From Hymenobacter sp. HSC-4F20 (GTDB taxonomy: Bacteria; Bacteroidota; Bacteroidia; Cytophagales; Hymenobacteraceae), in the NCBI RefSeq assembly GCF_019599275.1, contig NZ_JAHZTD010000002.1, forward strand, positions 1,240,001-1,304,000: a stretch of 64,000 nt of DNA. Direction: 5' to 3'. This document shows, one piece after another, positions 24,039 through 32,593 of this stretch. Each line of letters starts with the position of its first letter. Position 1 is the stretch's first letter. The position numbers and the translations under genes are program-made. The notes under the pieces were generated by a model that worked only from the letters and a program-made list of their open reading frames with translations, was not told where the DNA came from and made no database searches.

Positions 24039-26225
24039 TTACTCTCGCACTACTTTCAACAAATACTGTTGCGCGCCCTGTACTACCCGCACCAGGTACA
24101 CCCCGGCCGGCCAGCCCGCAGCCTGCGGTACCACAACCGGGGTAACGCCTGCCACCAGAGTTACTGGCTGCGTTAACTGAGTTTGTCCCGTAGCATTCGT
24201 TACAACCAGCGTGGCGGTACCGGCCGCGGCGCCCCGCACCTCCAGGGCAAGTGCTCCGGAAAACGGGTTTGGCTGAGCCTGCAACGCGCCCTTGGCGTAG
24301 AGGCCGGCCACGGTTTCCACTGCCGAGTACTGCGCTTTTCCATCTGCATCTACCTGCCGCAAGCGGTAGTACACCAGGTTGACGGCATAGTTCGGCAGGT
24401 TCTCATCGGTAAAGCGGTAGGCGTGGGCCTGGTCTGATGTGCCCGCGCCGGCTACCCGGCCCACCTGCTCGAAGTGCTGCCCATCAAGGCTTATTTCTAC
24501 CACAAAGTAGGCATTGTTGAGTTCGGCAGCTGTAGCCCAGGTAAGAAGCGCCTGCCCGCCCGTTGCGCGAGCTACAAAGGAAGTGAGCTGCACGGGGAGC
24601 GGGGTAACCACCGCCGCATCGCGGTAGTCGGTTACGGCGTTTCTGTTCCGGTCCGGTATGCCCGATACATCGGCGTAGCCCACGCCCAGGTTGCTGGGGT
24701 CCAGCAAGTCTACCAGGCCGTCACCGTCGGTGTCGTGGTAGAAGGTGCTGGTGGGGTCGAGGAAGTTCGGAATACCGTTGCCGTTGCTGTCCTTGAGCCA
24801 GTCGGGGGCGCCGGCATTACCGGTATCGGTGTTCGGATAAAAGGCACTACTGCCGCCTTTGGAAAGGAAGGCGGCGGCCCGGGCTTTCAGGTCATCTACC
24901 GCAATGCCGCTGCTGTTGTCGTCAAAGGCTTCCGTCCAGTCGGGTACGGCATCTCCGTCGGAGTTCGTGTCGAGGTAGTCGGGGCGTCCATCGGCATCCG
25001 TATCGGGTAGGGTTGTATAAGCCGACGTGCTCTGGGGGCGGCCCGCCGTACTCACGCTAGTAGTGTATTGGCCGCTGGCGGCGCTGTATATCGCGCGGAA
25101 ATTGGTACTCATCTGCCCGTTGGTACCTTCCACCACGTCAGGAATGCCATCGGCGTCGGAGTCCAGGTCAAACTGGTTGATGATACCGTCGCCGTCAAAG
25201 TCCATAGCGGCTACTACCCCGTTGGCGTTGAGAGTGCCGTAATCAGCATCCTGATAGTTCAGTATCCCATCATTGTCGGCATCACCGTTGGCTTCCATCG
25301 TCGCCCCCGACTCGTCGGCATCAGCAATGCCGTCGTTGTCGTCGTCCGCGTCCTGGTTATCGGTCAGGCCGTCGGTATCCAAATCGTAGTTAAAATTCAG
25401 ACTGCACGCCTCCATTTTATTGGTAGCCCCACCCGTAGATGCTGTAAAGCCCCAATACACCAGCGGATTCTTGCCGAATATAGTGTTTACTATATCCTCG
25501 GTATAGGTAGCGCGTAGGGCCCCGTTAAAGTATACCTGCAACGTTTTAGTGTTCACGTTCCACGTTACCCTGACGGGGTAGTAGGTATTATTCTCGATAT
25601 CGAGAGCAGTGCCGCTGGCATTAACGGCAGCCGGGGTAGAGGTAGTAGCGCCGGAAGCGCCCGTGAACGTCTGCGGCTCCGCAAAGTCTCCATTTTTGAT
25701 AATGGCAAGATGGTCGGCCGAGATGTCGCCGATACCGCTACCGTTATCATAGGTATCAAACTCTACGCTGATGGACGGGGAGATGGCCGCCATGCCCATA
25801 TTCTGGCCACCACCGCCCAAGGCATTGACACCGTTGGCGTTACGTTGCAGCGCGAATACCATGCCGTCGCCCCCATCGTGGTTGCCCAGGTATACGTTGA
25901 AGTTGAAAACAAAGGACTTAGCCAACGTTATCTGCTGCAGGCGCCACACCGAGCCCGCTTGGTTGCCCGCATCCGGCGTCAGGGTGTATCCTCCCGAGCA
26001 GGTAGTGCTGGTCGTGGCGTTACCGTTGGTTTTGAACAGCCCCTGACCCGCTGCCGCCGGGGCGTACAATGAGGCAAGACCTAGCATTGCTCCCGCCAGC
26101 CAAGACCGGGGCACCGTGGTGGCACGTTGGGCAGTTTGCACTGTGGGGGCAATGATAAAATCAGGGAGATACGAATACAGGTGTGGCATACAAACAGAGC
26201 ATGAAGCAATTGATCCTGACAGCAT
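24039..26225 (-). CDS. T9SS-exported protein with lectin-like domain and calcium-binding repeats
   Basis: A secreted protein of up to 728 residues. After a hydrophobic signal (WLAGAMLGLASLYAPAAAGQ) comes a legume-lectin-like beta-sandwich ('FVFNFNVYLGNHDGGDGMVFALQRN', 'ISVEFDTYDNGSG', 'VRVTWNVNTKTLQVYFNGAL'). The middle has many D-x-D-x-D-G loops of thrombospondin type 3 kind ('DLDTDGLTDNQDADDDNDGIADADESG') that bind calcium. The end is a T9SS sorting domain ('LQAQPNPFSGALALEV ... PAGVYLVRVVQGAQQYLLKVVRE'). Likely a cell-surface carbohydrate-binding or adhesin protein. The ATG at 26225 or the one at 26189 (MPHLYSYLP) may be the true start; a promoter lies just upstream. Confidence 0.85.
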   Translation of the reverse strand: MLSGSIASCSVCMPHLYSYLPDFIIAPTVQTAQRATTVPRSWLAGAMLGLASLYAPAAAGQGLFKTNGNATTSTTCSGGYTLTPDAGNQAGSVWRLQQITLAKSFVFNFNVYLGNHDGGDGMVFALQRNANGVNALGGGGQNMGMAAISPSISVEFDTYDNGSGIGDISADHLAIIKNGDFAEPQTFTGASGATTSTPAAVNASGTALDIENNTYYPVRVTWNVNTKTLQVYFNGALRATYTEDIVNTIFGKNPLVYWGFTASTGGATNKMEACSLNFNYDLDTDGLTDNQDADDDNDGIADADESGATMEANGDADNDGILNYQDADYGTLNANGVVAAMDFDGDGIINQFDLDSDADGIPDVVEGTNGQMSTNFRAIYSAASGQYTTSVSTAGRPQSTSAYTTLPDTDADGRPDYLDTNSDGDAVPDWTEAFDDNSSGIAVDDLKARAAAFLSKGGSSAFYPNTDTGNAGAPDWLKDSNGNGIPNFLDPTSTFYHDTDGDGLVDLLDPSNLGVGYADVSGIPDRNRNAVTDYRDAAVVTPLPVQLTSFVARATGGQALLTWATAAELNNAYFVVEISLDGQHFEQVGRVAGAGTSDQAHAYRFTDENLPNYAVNLVYYRLRQVDADGKAQYSAVETVAGLYAKGALQAQPNPFSGALALEVRGAAAGTATLVVTNATGQTQLTQPVTLVAGVTPVVVPQAAGWPAGVYLVRVVQGAQQYLLKVVRE

Positions 26226-26246
26226 GGCTAGGTGCTATCAGCACTA

Positions 26247-26275
26247 CAAAGCTATCAAGCTCATCCGTGTAGCAA
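26247..26275 (-). promoter_or_regulatory. Candidate promoter of the lectin-like gene
   Basis: Read on the minus strand, TTG (26275-26273), 18 bases, then TAGCTTTG (26254-26247), an exact match to the Bacteroidota -7 box TAnnTTTG. The predicted transcript start near 26240 lies about 15 bases before the ATG at 26225. Confidence 0.6.
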
Positions 26276-26693
26276 CATATTTATAAAATAAATGCAATAT
26301 CGAGTTGCGTACTGACGGGTATTCACTTTGCTTGGCATGCATATTCCGAGTGCACTGCGTGGGCGTACTCCTTCACTTTTTCTTGGTTTATTCTCTTACT
26401 CACTACGCTTTACGGTGCTTAGACGGAGGTAGCGAGAGTAAAACATACGCCAGTAAGTAATGCCGGAAGTCTATGTTATTTCCTGATAATATTAGTATAA
26501 TCTAATACATAAATTTCACTTATGGGCCGTTCGGGCCACGCGCACCGTAACTAGCCTCAAGCTTGCCACTGTTTCCCTTTGCTAATGCAGCCCGGAAGGG
26601 CTCGTTGAGTAAGCGACAAAAACCCATTCTTTGCCAAACTTTTTAGCTTCGCGCTGCATTAAGTAATTTTCCCCTAGCTCTCAATTTTCCGGC
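26276..26693. other. Intergenic region between the divergent lectin-like and radA genes
   Basis: About 420 bases, noticeably richer in A and T than the coding DNA around it, without a supported open frame, RNA gene or repeat. It must contain the radA promoter, but I could not identify an exact TAnnTTTG box for it. Confidence 0.5.
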
Positions 26694-28082
26694 ATGGCCA
26701 AAGTAAAAACCCTGTTTTTCTGCCAAAACTGCGGCGCGCAATCGGCTAAGTGGATTGGCCGGTGCCCGAGCTGCGGCGAGTGGAACACGTACGTGGAAGA
26801 GGTCATTGAAAAAACCGACAACAACCCGGCAGCCAATGCCTGGAAAGCCTCTACCACGGTAGGCAGCACTACCAAGGCCGCTAAGCCCAAGCCCCTGGGT
26901 GAAATCCTGTACGAAGAAGAATCGCGCCTCGACACGCACGACGCGGAACTGAACCGCGTACTGGGCGGCGGCCTCGTACCGGGCTCGTTGGTGCTGATTG
27001 GGGGGGAGCCAGGCATCGGCAAAAGCACCCTGATGCTCCAGATTGCCATGCAGTTGCGCAACCTGCGCATTCTCTACGTTTCGGGGGAGGAAAGCGAGCA
27101 GCAGATCAAAATGCGGGCCGAGCGCCTGGGCAAGCAGCACCAGGGACTCTATATTCTTACCGAAACCAACACCCAGAATATCTTCCGCCAGATCGACCAG
27201 CTGCAGCCCAACGTGGTGGTAGTCGATTCTATCCAAACCCTGCACAGCACCATTGTGGAGGCCGGGCCCGGTTCCGTAAGCCAGGTACGCGAGTGCACCA
27301 CGGAACTGCTCAAGTACGCCAAGGATACGGGCGTACCGGTGCTGCTCATTGGCCACATCACCAAGGATGGCTCCATTGCCGGCCCCAAAATTCTGGAGCA
27401 CATGGTCGATACGGTCTTGCAGTTCGAAGGCGACCGGCACCTGACCTACCGCATTCTGCGCACCATCAAAAACCGCTTTGGCTCTACTTCCGAGCTGGGT
27501 ATTTACGAGATGCAGGGAGCGGGCCTGCGGCAGGTAAGTAACCCTTCGGAGATTTTGCTCAGCCAGCGCACGGAGCAACTCAGCGGCATTGCCATTGGGG
27601 CTACCCTGGAAGGCAACCGCCCACTGCTGGTAGAGGTTCAGGCGCTGGTAACGCCCGCTACGTATGGCACGCCCCAGCGTTCCTCCACCGGCTTTGATGG
27701 TAAGCGCCTGCAAATGCTGCTGGCCGTGTTGGAGAAGCGCAGCGGCTTGCGCCTGAGTCAGCACGACGTGTTCCTGAACATTGCCGGGGGTATGCGCCTC
27801 GAAGACCCTGCATTGGACTTAGCGGTGTGCGCTGCAGTCGTAAGTTCGCTTAACGACGTGCCCATTCGCAATGAAATCTGCCTGGCATCGGAAGTTGGTC
27901 TGAGCGGAGAAATCCGGGCGGTAAGCCGACTCGATCAGCGCCTGAGTGAGGCCGAGAAACTGGGCTTCGCCGAAATGTACATTTCGCAGTTCAACGCCAA
28001 AGGCCTTGATTTGGCCCGCTATGGCATTCGGGTTCACCCGGCTGGCCGGCTCGATGATGTCCTGACTGGCTTGTTTGGCTAG
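26694..28082 (+). CDS. radA: DNA repair protein RadA
   Basis: A 462-residue branch-migration ATPase of homologous recombination. All RadA hallmarks are present: an N-terminal C4 zinc finger (FFCQNCGAQSAKWIGRCPSCGEW), Walker A 'GGEPGIGKSTL' near residue 102, Walker B 'VVVVDSIQTL', the RadA-specific 'IKNRFGSTSELGIYEM' (KNRFG motif) and a C-terminal Lon-protease-like domain ('GGMRLEDPALDLAVCAAVVSSLNDVP' ... 'EIRAVSRLDQRLSEAEKLGF'). Length is normal for the family. A hairpin follows the gene. Confidence 0.97.
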   Translation: MAKVKTLFFCQNCGAQSAKWIGRCPSCGEWNTYVEEVIEKTDNNPAANAWKASTTVGSTTKAAKPKPLGEILYEEESRLDTHDAELNRVLGGGLVPGSLVLIGGEPGIGKSTLMLQIAMQLRNLRILYVSGEESEQQIKMRAERLGKQHQGLYILTETNTQNIFRQIDQLQPNVVVVDSIQTLHSTIVEAGPGSVSQVRECTTELLKYAKDTGVPVLLIGHITKDGSIAGPKILEHMVDTVLQFEGDRHLTYRILRTIKNRFGSTSELGIYEMQGAGLRQVSNPSEILLSQRTEQLSGIAIGATLEGNRPLLVEVQALVTPATYGTPQRSSTGFDGKRLQMLLAVLEKRSGLRLSQHDVFLNIAGGMRLEDPALDLAVCAAVVSSLNDVPIRNEICLASEVGLSGEIRAVSRLDQRLSEAEKLGFAEMYISQFNAKGLDLARYGIRVHPAGRLDDVLTGLFG

Positions 28083-28121
28083 TTTTTGCTTTTCAGGCAG
28101 TTATCCTGCTTCATGATGGGA

Positions 28122-28181
28122 ACCCAATAGCCCAACCAGCAAAGTTGCTACTTCGCAATGGTGCTGGTTGGGCTACTGGGT
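28122..28181 (+). terminator. Long hairpin after radA
   Basis: ACCCAATAGCCCAACCAGCA (28122-28141) and TGCTGGTTGGGCTACTGGGT (28162-28181) pair along 20 positions with one mismatch around a 20-base loop. No T-run; it lies 40 bases after the radA stop. Confidence 0.55.
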
Positions 28182-28372
28182 ATGTACAAAACTTTGGGGT
28201 TACGAGCAGGGTTACGCAAAAAGTAGCTCAGCGGATTGGACTTTCTTAACCTTTTTACCGTATCTTCGGTGAAGAAATTGACTTTTACCGCGAAACATCT
28301 GACCTCGAACATTTCGTTTCGGCCAGATGTTGGTCGGATTCAATTGACCCACCCTGACGTAGCCCTCCTCCG

Positions 28373-29827
28373 ATGGCCCATAGATCTACCTTCGCCACTG
28401 CCCTGCTGTGGGCTGGGTTCCTGGCTGCCCCGCTACTGAGCCGGGCCCAAGGCACCGTGGTTCTGACCGGCAAGGTCAGCGGCCGCACGTCTGATACAGT
28501 AGCCGTATCGGTGCGTGAAAATCCGCTCGACGTCAAAGAGCAAATCACCTACGCGCGCCTCGATGACAAAGGCGAGTTCCGGCTGGCGCTAACGGTAAAC
28601 GGCCCTACACGCGCCGACCTGGTATACGGCGACGATGTGGCAGACCTATTTCTGGAGCCCGGCAACCAGCTTGATGTACGCTTCAAAGGCTCCGACTTGG
28701 CTAGCTCGGTGCGCTACAAAGGCCGCGGAGCGGAGGCCAACACGTTCTTGTCGGAGATGGATGAGAAGTTCGTGGAAAATGATGGCTTCCAAGTGCTTCC
28801 CGACAACATCATGCTCTATGAGCCTGGCTTCATCTCATTCCTGGACTACCGCCGCAAGGAAGAGCAGAAGTTCATGGAGAACGGCATGGAAGGCATGAGC
28901 CCGGCGTTTAAAGAGTACGTTAAGGCCGAAATTGCCTACAGCTACGCCAACGACCGGCTCACGTTCCAGGATTTGCGCGAACAGGTGGTAGCCACCGAGA
29001 GCCGCCTGAAGATGTCGCCCACCTACTACGACTTCCTCAACGACAAAGCCCTGATCAATAATCCGGCGGCAGTACAAAGCGAGCAGTACCAGGAGTTTCT
29101 ACTGAACTACATTCACTACCTGGCTACCAGCAGCGGCAAGCAGCGCACCGACCCCGATTTCTACCAGGTGTGCTACGATATGGCCAAAAAGCAGCTCGAT
29201 GGCCCGGTAAAGCCCATCATTATGGGCCGGGTGCTGAAAGAATCCTTCCGGTTCGGGCACATCAAGCAGTCGGTGGCCATGCTGGAAGACTACCGCAGCG
29301 TAGACGCCAAAAACCAGTACTACCCCCTGCTCCGGCAAGATTTCGATACGCATAAAGCCTTTGCCATTGGGGCTCCCGCCCCAGATTTTCACCTGGTTTC
29401 GGCCAAAGGAGATACTGTAAGCCTAAAGCAGTTTGCGGGCAAGCTAGTGTACCTGAACTTCTGGCGCACCACCAGCGGCCTAGCCCTGCGCGACTTGCCC
29501 TACGCCGCTGAGTTGGCCAAGAAGTTTGAAGGCAAGAACATCGTATTCCTGAACGTGGCCCTCGATGAAAACGAAGGAGCCTGGAAGCAGCTGGTTGTCA
29601 GCAAGAAGCTACCCGGCGTGCACGTACGAACTTCCGGCGGACTGCGCTCGGCCATAGCCCGGGCCTACGCCGTGCAAGATGTGCCCAGCTACTTCCTGCT
29701 AGCCGAAGACGGTACCTTCCTCAATACCAAGCCCAAGCGCCTGAGCAGCCGCGCTGCCGTGGATGAAATTAAGGAGTCGTTCGGCAAGGCTAACACCTAC
29801 AGCAGCACGCTGCCAGCCGGCAAATAG
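28373..29827 (+). CDS. Exported TlpA-like thioredoxin-fold protein lacking active-site cysteines
   Basis: A 484-residue protein with signal peptide (LLWAGFLAAPLLSRAQ). An N-terminal DUF4369-like beta-domain (VVLTGKVSGRTSDTVAVSV ... FLEPGNQLDVRF) and a helical middle precede a TlpA/AhpC-type thioredoxin domain from 'IGAPAPDFHLVSAKGDTVSLKQFAGKLVYLNFWRTTSG' to 'AVQDVPSYFLLAEDG'. Where TlpA proteins have W-C-x-x-C, this reads 'FWRTTSGLALRDLP' near residue 362, so dithiol chemistry is impossible. It may be a chaperone or binding protein. Upstream at 28259-28266 TATCTTCG, with TTG 22 bases earlier, is a possible promoter. Confidence 0.85.
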   Translation: MAHRSTFATALLWAGFLAAPLLSRAQGTVVLTGKVSGRTSDTVAVSVRENPLDVKEQITYARLDDKGEFRLALTVNGPTRADLVYGDDVADLFLEPGNQLDVRFKGSDLASSVRYKGRGAEANTFLSEMDEKFVENDGFQVLPDNIMLYEPGFISFLDYRRKEEQKFMENGMEGMSPAFKEYVKAEIAYSYANDRLTFQDLREQVVATESRLKMSPTYYDFLNDKALINNPAAVQSEQYQEFLLNYIHYLATSSGKQRTDPDFYQVCYDMAKKQLDGPVKPIIMGRVLKESFRFGHIKQSVAMLEDYRSVDAKNQYYPLLRQDFDTHKAFAIGAPAPDFHLVSAKGDTVSLKQFAGKLVYLNFWRTTSGLALRDLPYAAELAKKFEGKNIVFLNVALDENEGAWKQLVVSKKLPGVHVRTSGGLRSAIARAYAVQDVPSYFLLAEDGTFLNTKPKRLSSRAAVDEIKESFGKANTYSSTLPAGK

Positions 29828-29844
29828 CTGTACCTGTGTCAGCC

Positions 29845-29898
29845 TCTGACAGCGAGAAGGGCCACCCGATGCATCGGATGGCCCTTCTCGTTGTCAGA
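29845..29898. terminator. Hairpin between convergent genes
   Basis: TCTGACAGCGAGAAGGGCCA pairs with TGGCCCTTCTCGTTGTCAGA at nearly every position, with CCGAT/ATCGG extending the stem. It separates the TlpA-like gene from the small minus-strand gene and can serve both. Confidence 0.7.
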
Positions 29899-29917
29899 GT
29901 TGGTAGTTTCCTACCGT

Positions 29918-30280
29918 TTAGGCGGTGCGGAAGCCGGTAGCCTGCTTGATATTCCGCTCGTTGCCGGAAGCGGGGTCGGCGTAGCTGTGCTCCCCTACCT
30001 CAACGGAAAGCCGCTTACCGAGCAGCTGCTTGGTATCTAAATCTTTGCCCGCCTCAGGATGGATGCCTACCGCTGCGTAGAGCGACAGCAGAATGGGCAT
30101 AGCATTGGGCGAGGTGTAGAAGCGCTGAGTTACGAAGCCATCTTCGTTTTCCATGCGCGCCGCGAAGAAAGGCACATTCTGGTGCTCACTAATGCCTTCC
30201 TGAATATCGGTGATTTCCACTGTATGGCGTCCATCGGGCAAGAAGCCTTTTTCCTGGCCTGGTTCGACTGGTATTTTCAT
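29918..30280 (-). CDS. Hypothetical protein
   Basis: A 120-residue soluble protein starting MKIPVEPGQEKGFLPDGRHTVEITDIQEG and rich in predicted beta-strands, with no signal peptide and no motif I recognise. The opening 'PDGRHTVEITDIQEGISEHQNVPFFAARMEN' recalls small phage-type DUF669-like proteins that bind single-stranded DNA, but this is a loose resemblance and nothing phage-like surrounds it. It has its own shared terminator and 275 bases of AT-rich DNA upstream. Confidence 0.65.
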   Translation of the reverse strand: MKIPVEPGQEKGFLPDGRHTVEITDIQEGISEHQNVPFFAARMENEDGFVTQRFYTSPNAMPILLSLYAAVGIHPEAGKDLDTKQLLGKRLSVEVGEHSYADPASGNERNIKQATGFRTA

Positions 30281-30519
30281 GACGAATAGCGAAGTGATGA
30301 TACGCCTTTAACGCAAGCCAATATTTTTAGGTTACTACACTAATTACAATAGCCAAGCATTTCATAGTATTTTGGCTATCAAGCTAGTTATCATCCTGCT
30401 CAATTAAGATACGATAAGCTGCTCCTACAGGCTAGTTGCAAGCTGCTGGAAAGTCCCCCGGCGTAATTATTTTCTGTACGTGCAGTCAGAACCGAGGATT
30501 AACTGTTTGGCTTTTGCTC

Positions 30520-30547
30520 TTGGCTCAGCCGTGACGCTGTACCTTTA
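30520..30547 (+). promoter_or_regulatory. Candidate promoter of the radical SAM gene
   Basis: TTG (30520-30522), 17 bases, TACCTTTA (30540-30547; seven of eight to TAnnTTTG). The ATG at 30556 comes only eight bases after the box, so the mRNA would have almost no leader. Confidence 0.45.
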
Positions 30548-30555
30548 TCTTCTCC

Positions 30556-31578
30556 ATGGCCTCCTTACTTACCGACGGACTCAACTTCTTTTCGAAAGCT
30601 ACCCCCGGCCGCCTCTGGAACGGGGCGCAGGTAGTGGGCGGGTACGTGCTAAGCAAGCTCACGGGTAAGGCCCGGCATTGGGGACTACCGGTGGCCCTAA
30701 GTTTTGAGCCTACCACCAGCTGCAACCTGCGCTGCCCGGAGTGCCCCAGCGGCCTGCGCTCCTTTACGCGCCCTACCGGCATGCTGCCCGATGAGCTGTT
30801 TCGCAAGACCATCGATGAGGTTGCTTCACGGCTGTGGTACCTGATTTTCTACTTCCAGGGCGAGCCGTACTTGCACCCCAACTTTCTGGATCTGGTGAAG
30901 TACGCTTCGGATAAAGGCATCTATACCGCCACCAGCACCAACGCCCACTACCTCAACGACAAGAACGCCCGCCGCACCGTGGAGAGCGGGCTAGACCGCC
31001 TGATTATTTCCCTCGATGGCACTACCCAGGATGTGTACCAACAGTACCGGGTAGGCGGCAAACTCGACAAGGTGCTGGAGGGCACGCGTAACCTGATTAA
31101 GTGGCGCCGGGAGCTAAATTCGCAGACGCCGCGGGTGGTATTCCAGTTTCTGGTGGTGCGCCCCAACGAGCACCAGATTGAGGACGCCAAGCGCTTGGCC
31201 AAAGAGCTAGGGGTAGATGACGTGTGGTTCAAGACCGCCCAGATCTACGACTACCACAACGGCTCCCCCCTTATCCCGACCATCGACTACTACTCGCGCT
31301 ACGAGAACAACACGGATGGCACCTGGAGCATCAAGAATAAGCTGGTGAACCACTGCTGGAAGATGTGGCATTCGTGTGTCATTACCTGGGATGGGCTGGT
31401 AGTGCCCTGCTGCTTCGATAAAGACGCCGAATACCGCCTCGGCGACCTGAAAACCCAGACCTTCCGCCAACTCTGGCACGGCACCAAGTACCAACGCTTC
31501 CGCGCCTCCCTACTCAAAGGCCGCGACCAGATTGAGATGTGCCGCAACTGCACTGAGGGCACAAAAGTGTGGGGTTGA
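30556..31578 (+). CDS. Radical SAM / SPASM domain protein
   Basis: A 340-residue enzyme. The radical SAM cluster motif C-x3-C-x2-C appears as 'SCNLRCPECPSG' near residue 56, followed by 'YLIFYFQGEPYLHPNFLDLVKYA' (the GE motif) and 'LIISLDGTTQDVYQQYRVGGKLDKVLEG'. The C-terminal SPASM region has paired cysteines in 'HCWKMWHSCVITWDGLVVPCCFD' and 'MCRNCTEG', for additional 4Fe-4S clusters. SPASM enzymes usually modify peptides, but no precursor peptide or transporter is visible nearby. The substrate remains open. Confidence 0.9.
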   Translation: MASLLTDGLNFFSKATPGRLWNGAQVVGGYVLSKLTGKARHWGLPVALSFEPTTSCNLRCPECPSGLRSFTRPTGMLPDELFRKTIDEVASRLWYLIFYFQGEPYLHPNFLDLVKYASDKGIYTATSTNAHYLNDKNARRTVESGLDRLIISLDGTTQDVYQQYRVGGKLDKVLEGTRNLIKWRRELNSQTPRVVFQFLVVRPNEHQIEDAKRLAKELGVDDVWFKTAQIYDYHNGSPLIPTIDYYSRYENNTDGTWSIKNKLVNHCWKMWHSCVITWDGLVVPCCFDKDAEYRLGDLKTQTFRQLWHGTKYQRFRASLLKGRDQIEMCRNCTEGTKVWG

Positions 31579-31647
31579 GCAGTCAAATTATAAAGCATTG
31601 ATACTCTAGGATGAATTTATAAATAGAGTCACCTGCCTGGCCTTAAT

Positions 31648-31752
31648 AAGACCGTCATTCCGAGCTTGTCGAGGAATCTCGCGTGCTGATGTTGCAATGC
31701 TATCCAGACGTCAGCACGCGAGATTCCTCGACAAGCTCGGAATGACGGTCTT
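31648..31752. repeat. Intergenic palindromic element, copy 2
   Basis: A perfect 42-bp inverted repeat (31648-31689 and 31711-31752) around 21 bases. The left arm begins AAGACCGTCATTCCGAGC and contains a smaller self-complementary stem ATTCC/GGAAT. The inner part and loop (GTTGCAA... and ...CAGCACGCGAGAT) are shared with the copy at 41282. It may also act as terminator for the radical SAM gene. Confidence 0.9.
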
Positions 31753-31828
31753 GTCTTACTGTCCACACTCTTTGGATAGATGCAGAAGCCTATCTTGCTG
31801 ACAGCTTTTGTCCTTCTACCCTATTGTT

Positions 31829-32461
31829 ATGTTCTCGGCTGCTCGTATTGCTACTATTCGAAAAAGGAAAGGCCTTTCGCAAGAAGTGCTGGCGGAACAA
31901 TCGGGGGTGAGCTTGCGCACGATTCAGCGGGTAGAGCAGGGCGAAACCATGCCCCGTGGCTACACCCTGCAGGCGCTGGCCACTGCCCTCGATGTGCCGC
32001 TCGATTCCTTCCGAACTGAAGAGGTAGCGGCGCCCGAGCCTGCCGTAGTGCCAGTGCCCGTAACCACTCCGGATGCGCCGGCCCCTACCCCCTCCTTACG
32101 CCCCGACCCCGATTTCCTGCAACTTCTTAACCTGAGTGCGCTGAGTTTTCTGGTGCTGCCCCTACTGAATATTCTGGTGCCGTGGTGGCTGTGGAAAACC
32201 CGGCGGCACACGATTGCGCACGCGGCAGAGGTAGGGCGGCGGGTACTGGGCTTTCAGGTGTTGTGGCAGGTAGGAAGCTCACTCGCCTTCCTGGTGGTGG
32301 TGATGGTGCAGCTCCTACTGGCAGGAACACACCGCACCCTGATGCCCGGGCTCTACCTCGTGGTGCTGGTGCTCACATATGCTCTCAACGTGCTGGTAAT
32401 TGGGTACAATGCCTGGCAGCTGCGGCAAGGCCGTCTGAACGTGTATCCTATTCATCTTTAA
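31829..32461 (+). CDS. XRE-type helix-turn-helix regulator with C-terminal membrane domain
   Basis: A 210-residue protein. Residues 3-60 form a Cro/CI-type helix-turn-helix: 'ARIATIRKRKGLSQEVLAEQSGVSLRTIQRVEQGETMPRGYTLQALATALDVPLDSF'. After a Pro-rich linker there are about four hydrophobic helices like those of DUF4870 proteins ('LQLLNLSALSFLVLPLLNILVPWWLW', 'LAFLVVVMVQLLLAG', 'GLYLVVLVLTYALNVLVIGYNAW'). It is thus probably a membrane-tethered DNA-binding protein. The ATG at 31829 puts the HTH directly at the N-terminus; a seven-residue upstream extension is unlikely. Confidence 0.87.
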   Translation: MFSAARIATIRKRKGLSQEVLAEQSGVSLRTIQRVEQGETMPRGYTLQALATALDVPLDSFRTEEVAAPEPAVVPVPVTTPDAPAPTPSLRPDPDFLQLLNLSALSFLVLPLLNILVPWWLWKTRRHTIAHAAEVGRRVLGFQVLWQVGSSLAFLVVVMVQLLLAGTHRTLMPGLYLVVLVLTYALNVLVIGYNAWQLRQGRLNVYPIHL

Positions 32462-32593
32462 CGCGCCATCCGGCAAATAACTGGTTTTCAATTAACTGCG
32501 AAACATGACGGCAAAATGACGCAGGAATGACGCACGAGGCAGAGGGGTGAGTGCCCCACTTTTGGTGACATCAACCACCACGCCTCGCGTCCC

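Noticed and set aside
26643..27764. Minus-strand frame of 373 codons
   Set aside because: Antisense of radA, which has every family motif.
29918..30280. Phage origin of the small hypothetical gene
   Set aside because: Only a vague resemblance to DUF669-like proteins; no integrase, capsid or replication gene nearby.
31648..31752. Palindromes as ordinary terminators only
   Set aside because: Arms up to 42 bp, recurrence with shared edges and position also within operons make a repeat family more likely, although termination may be a side effect.
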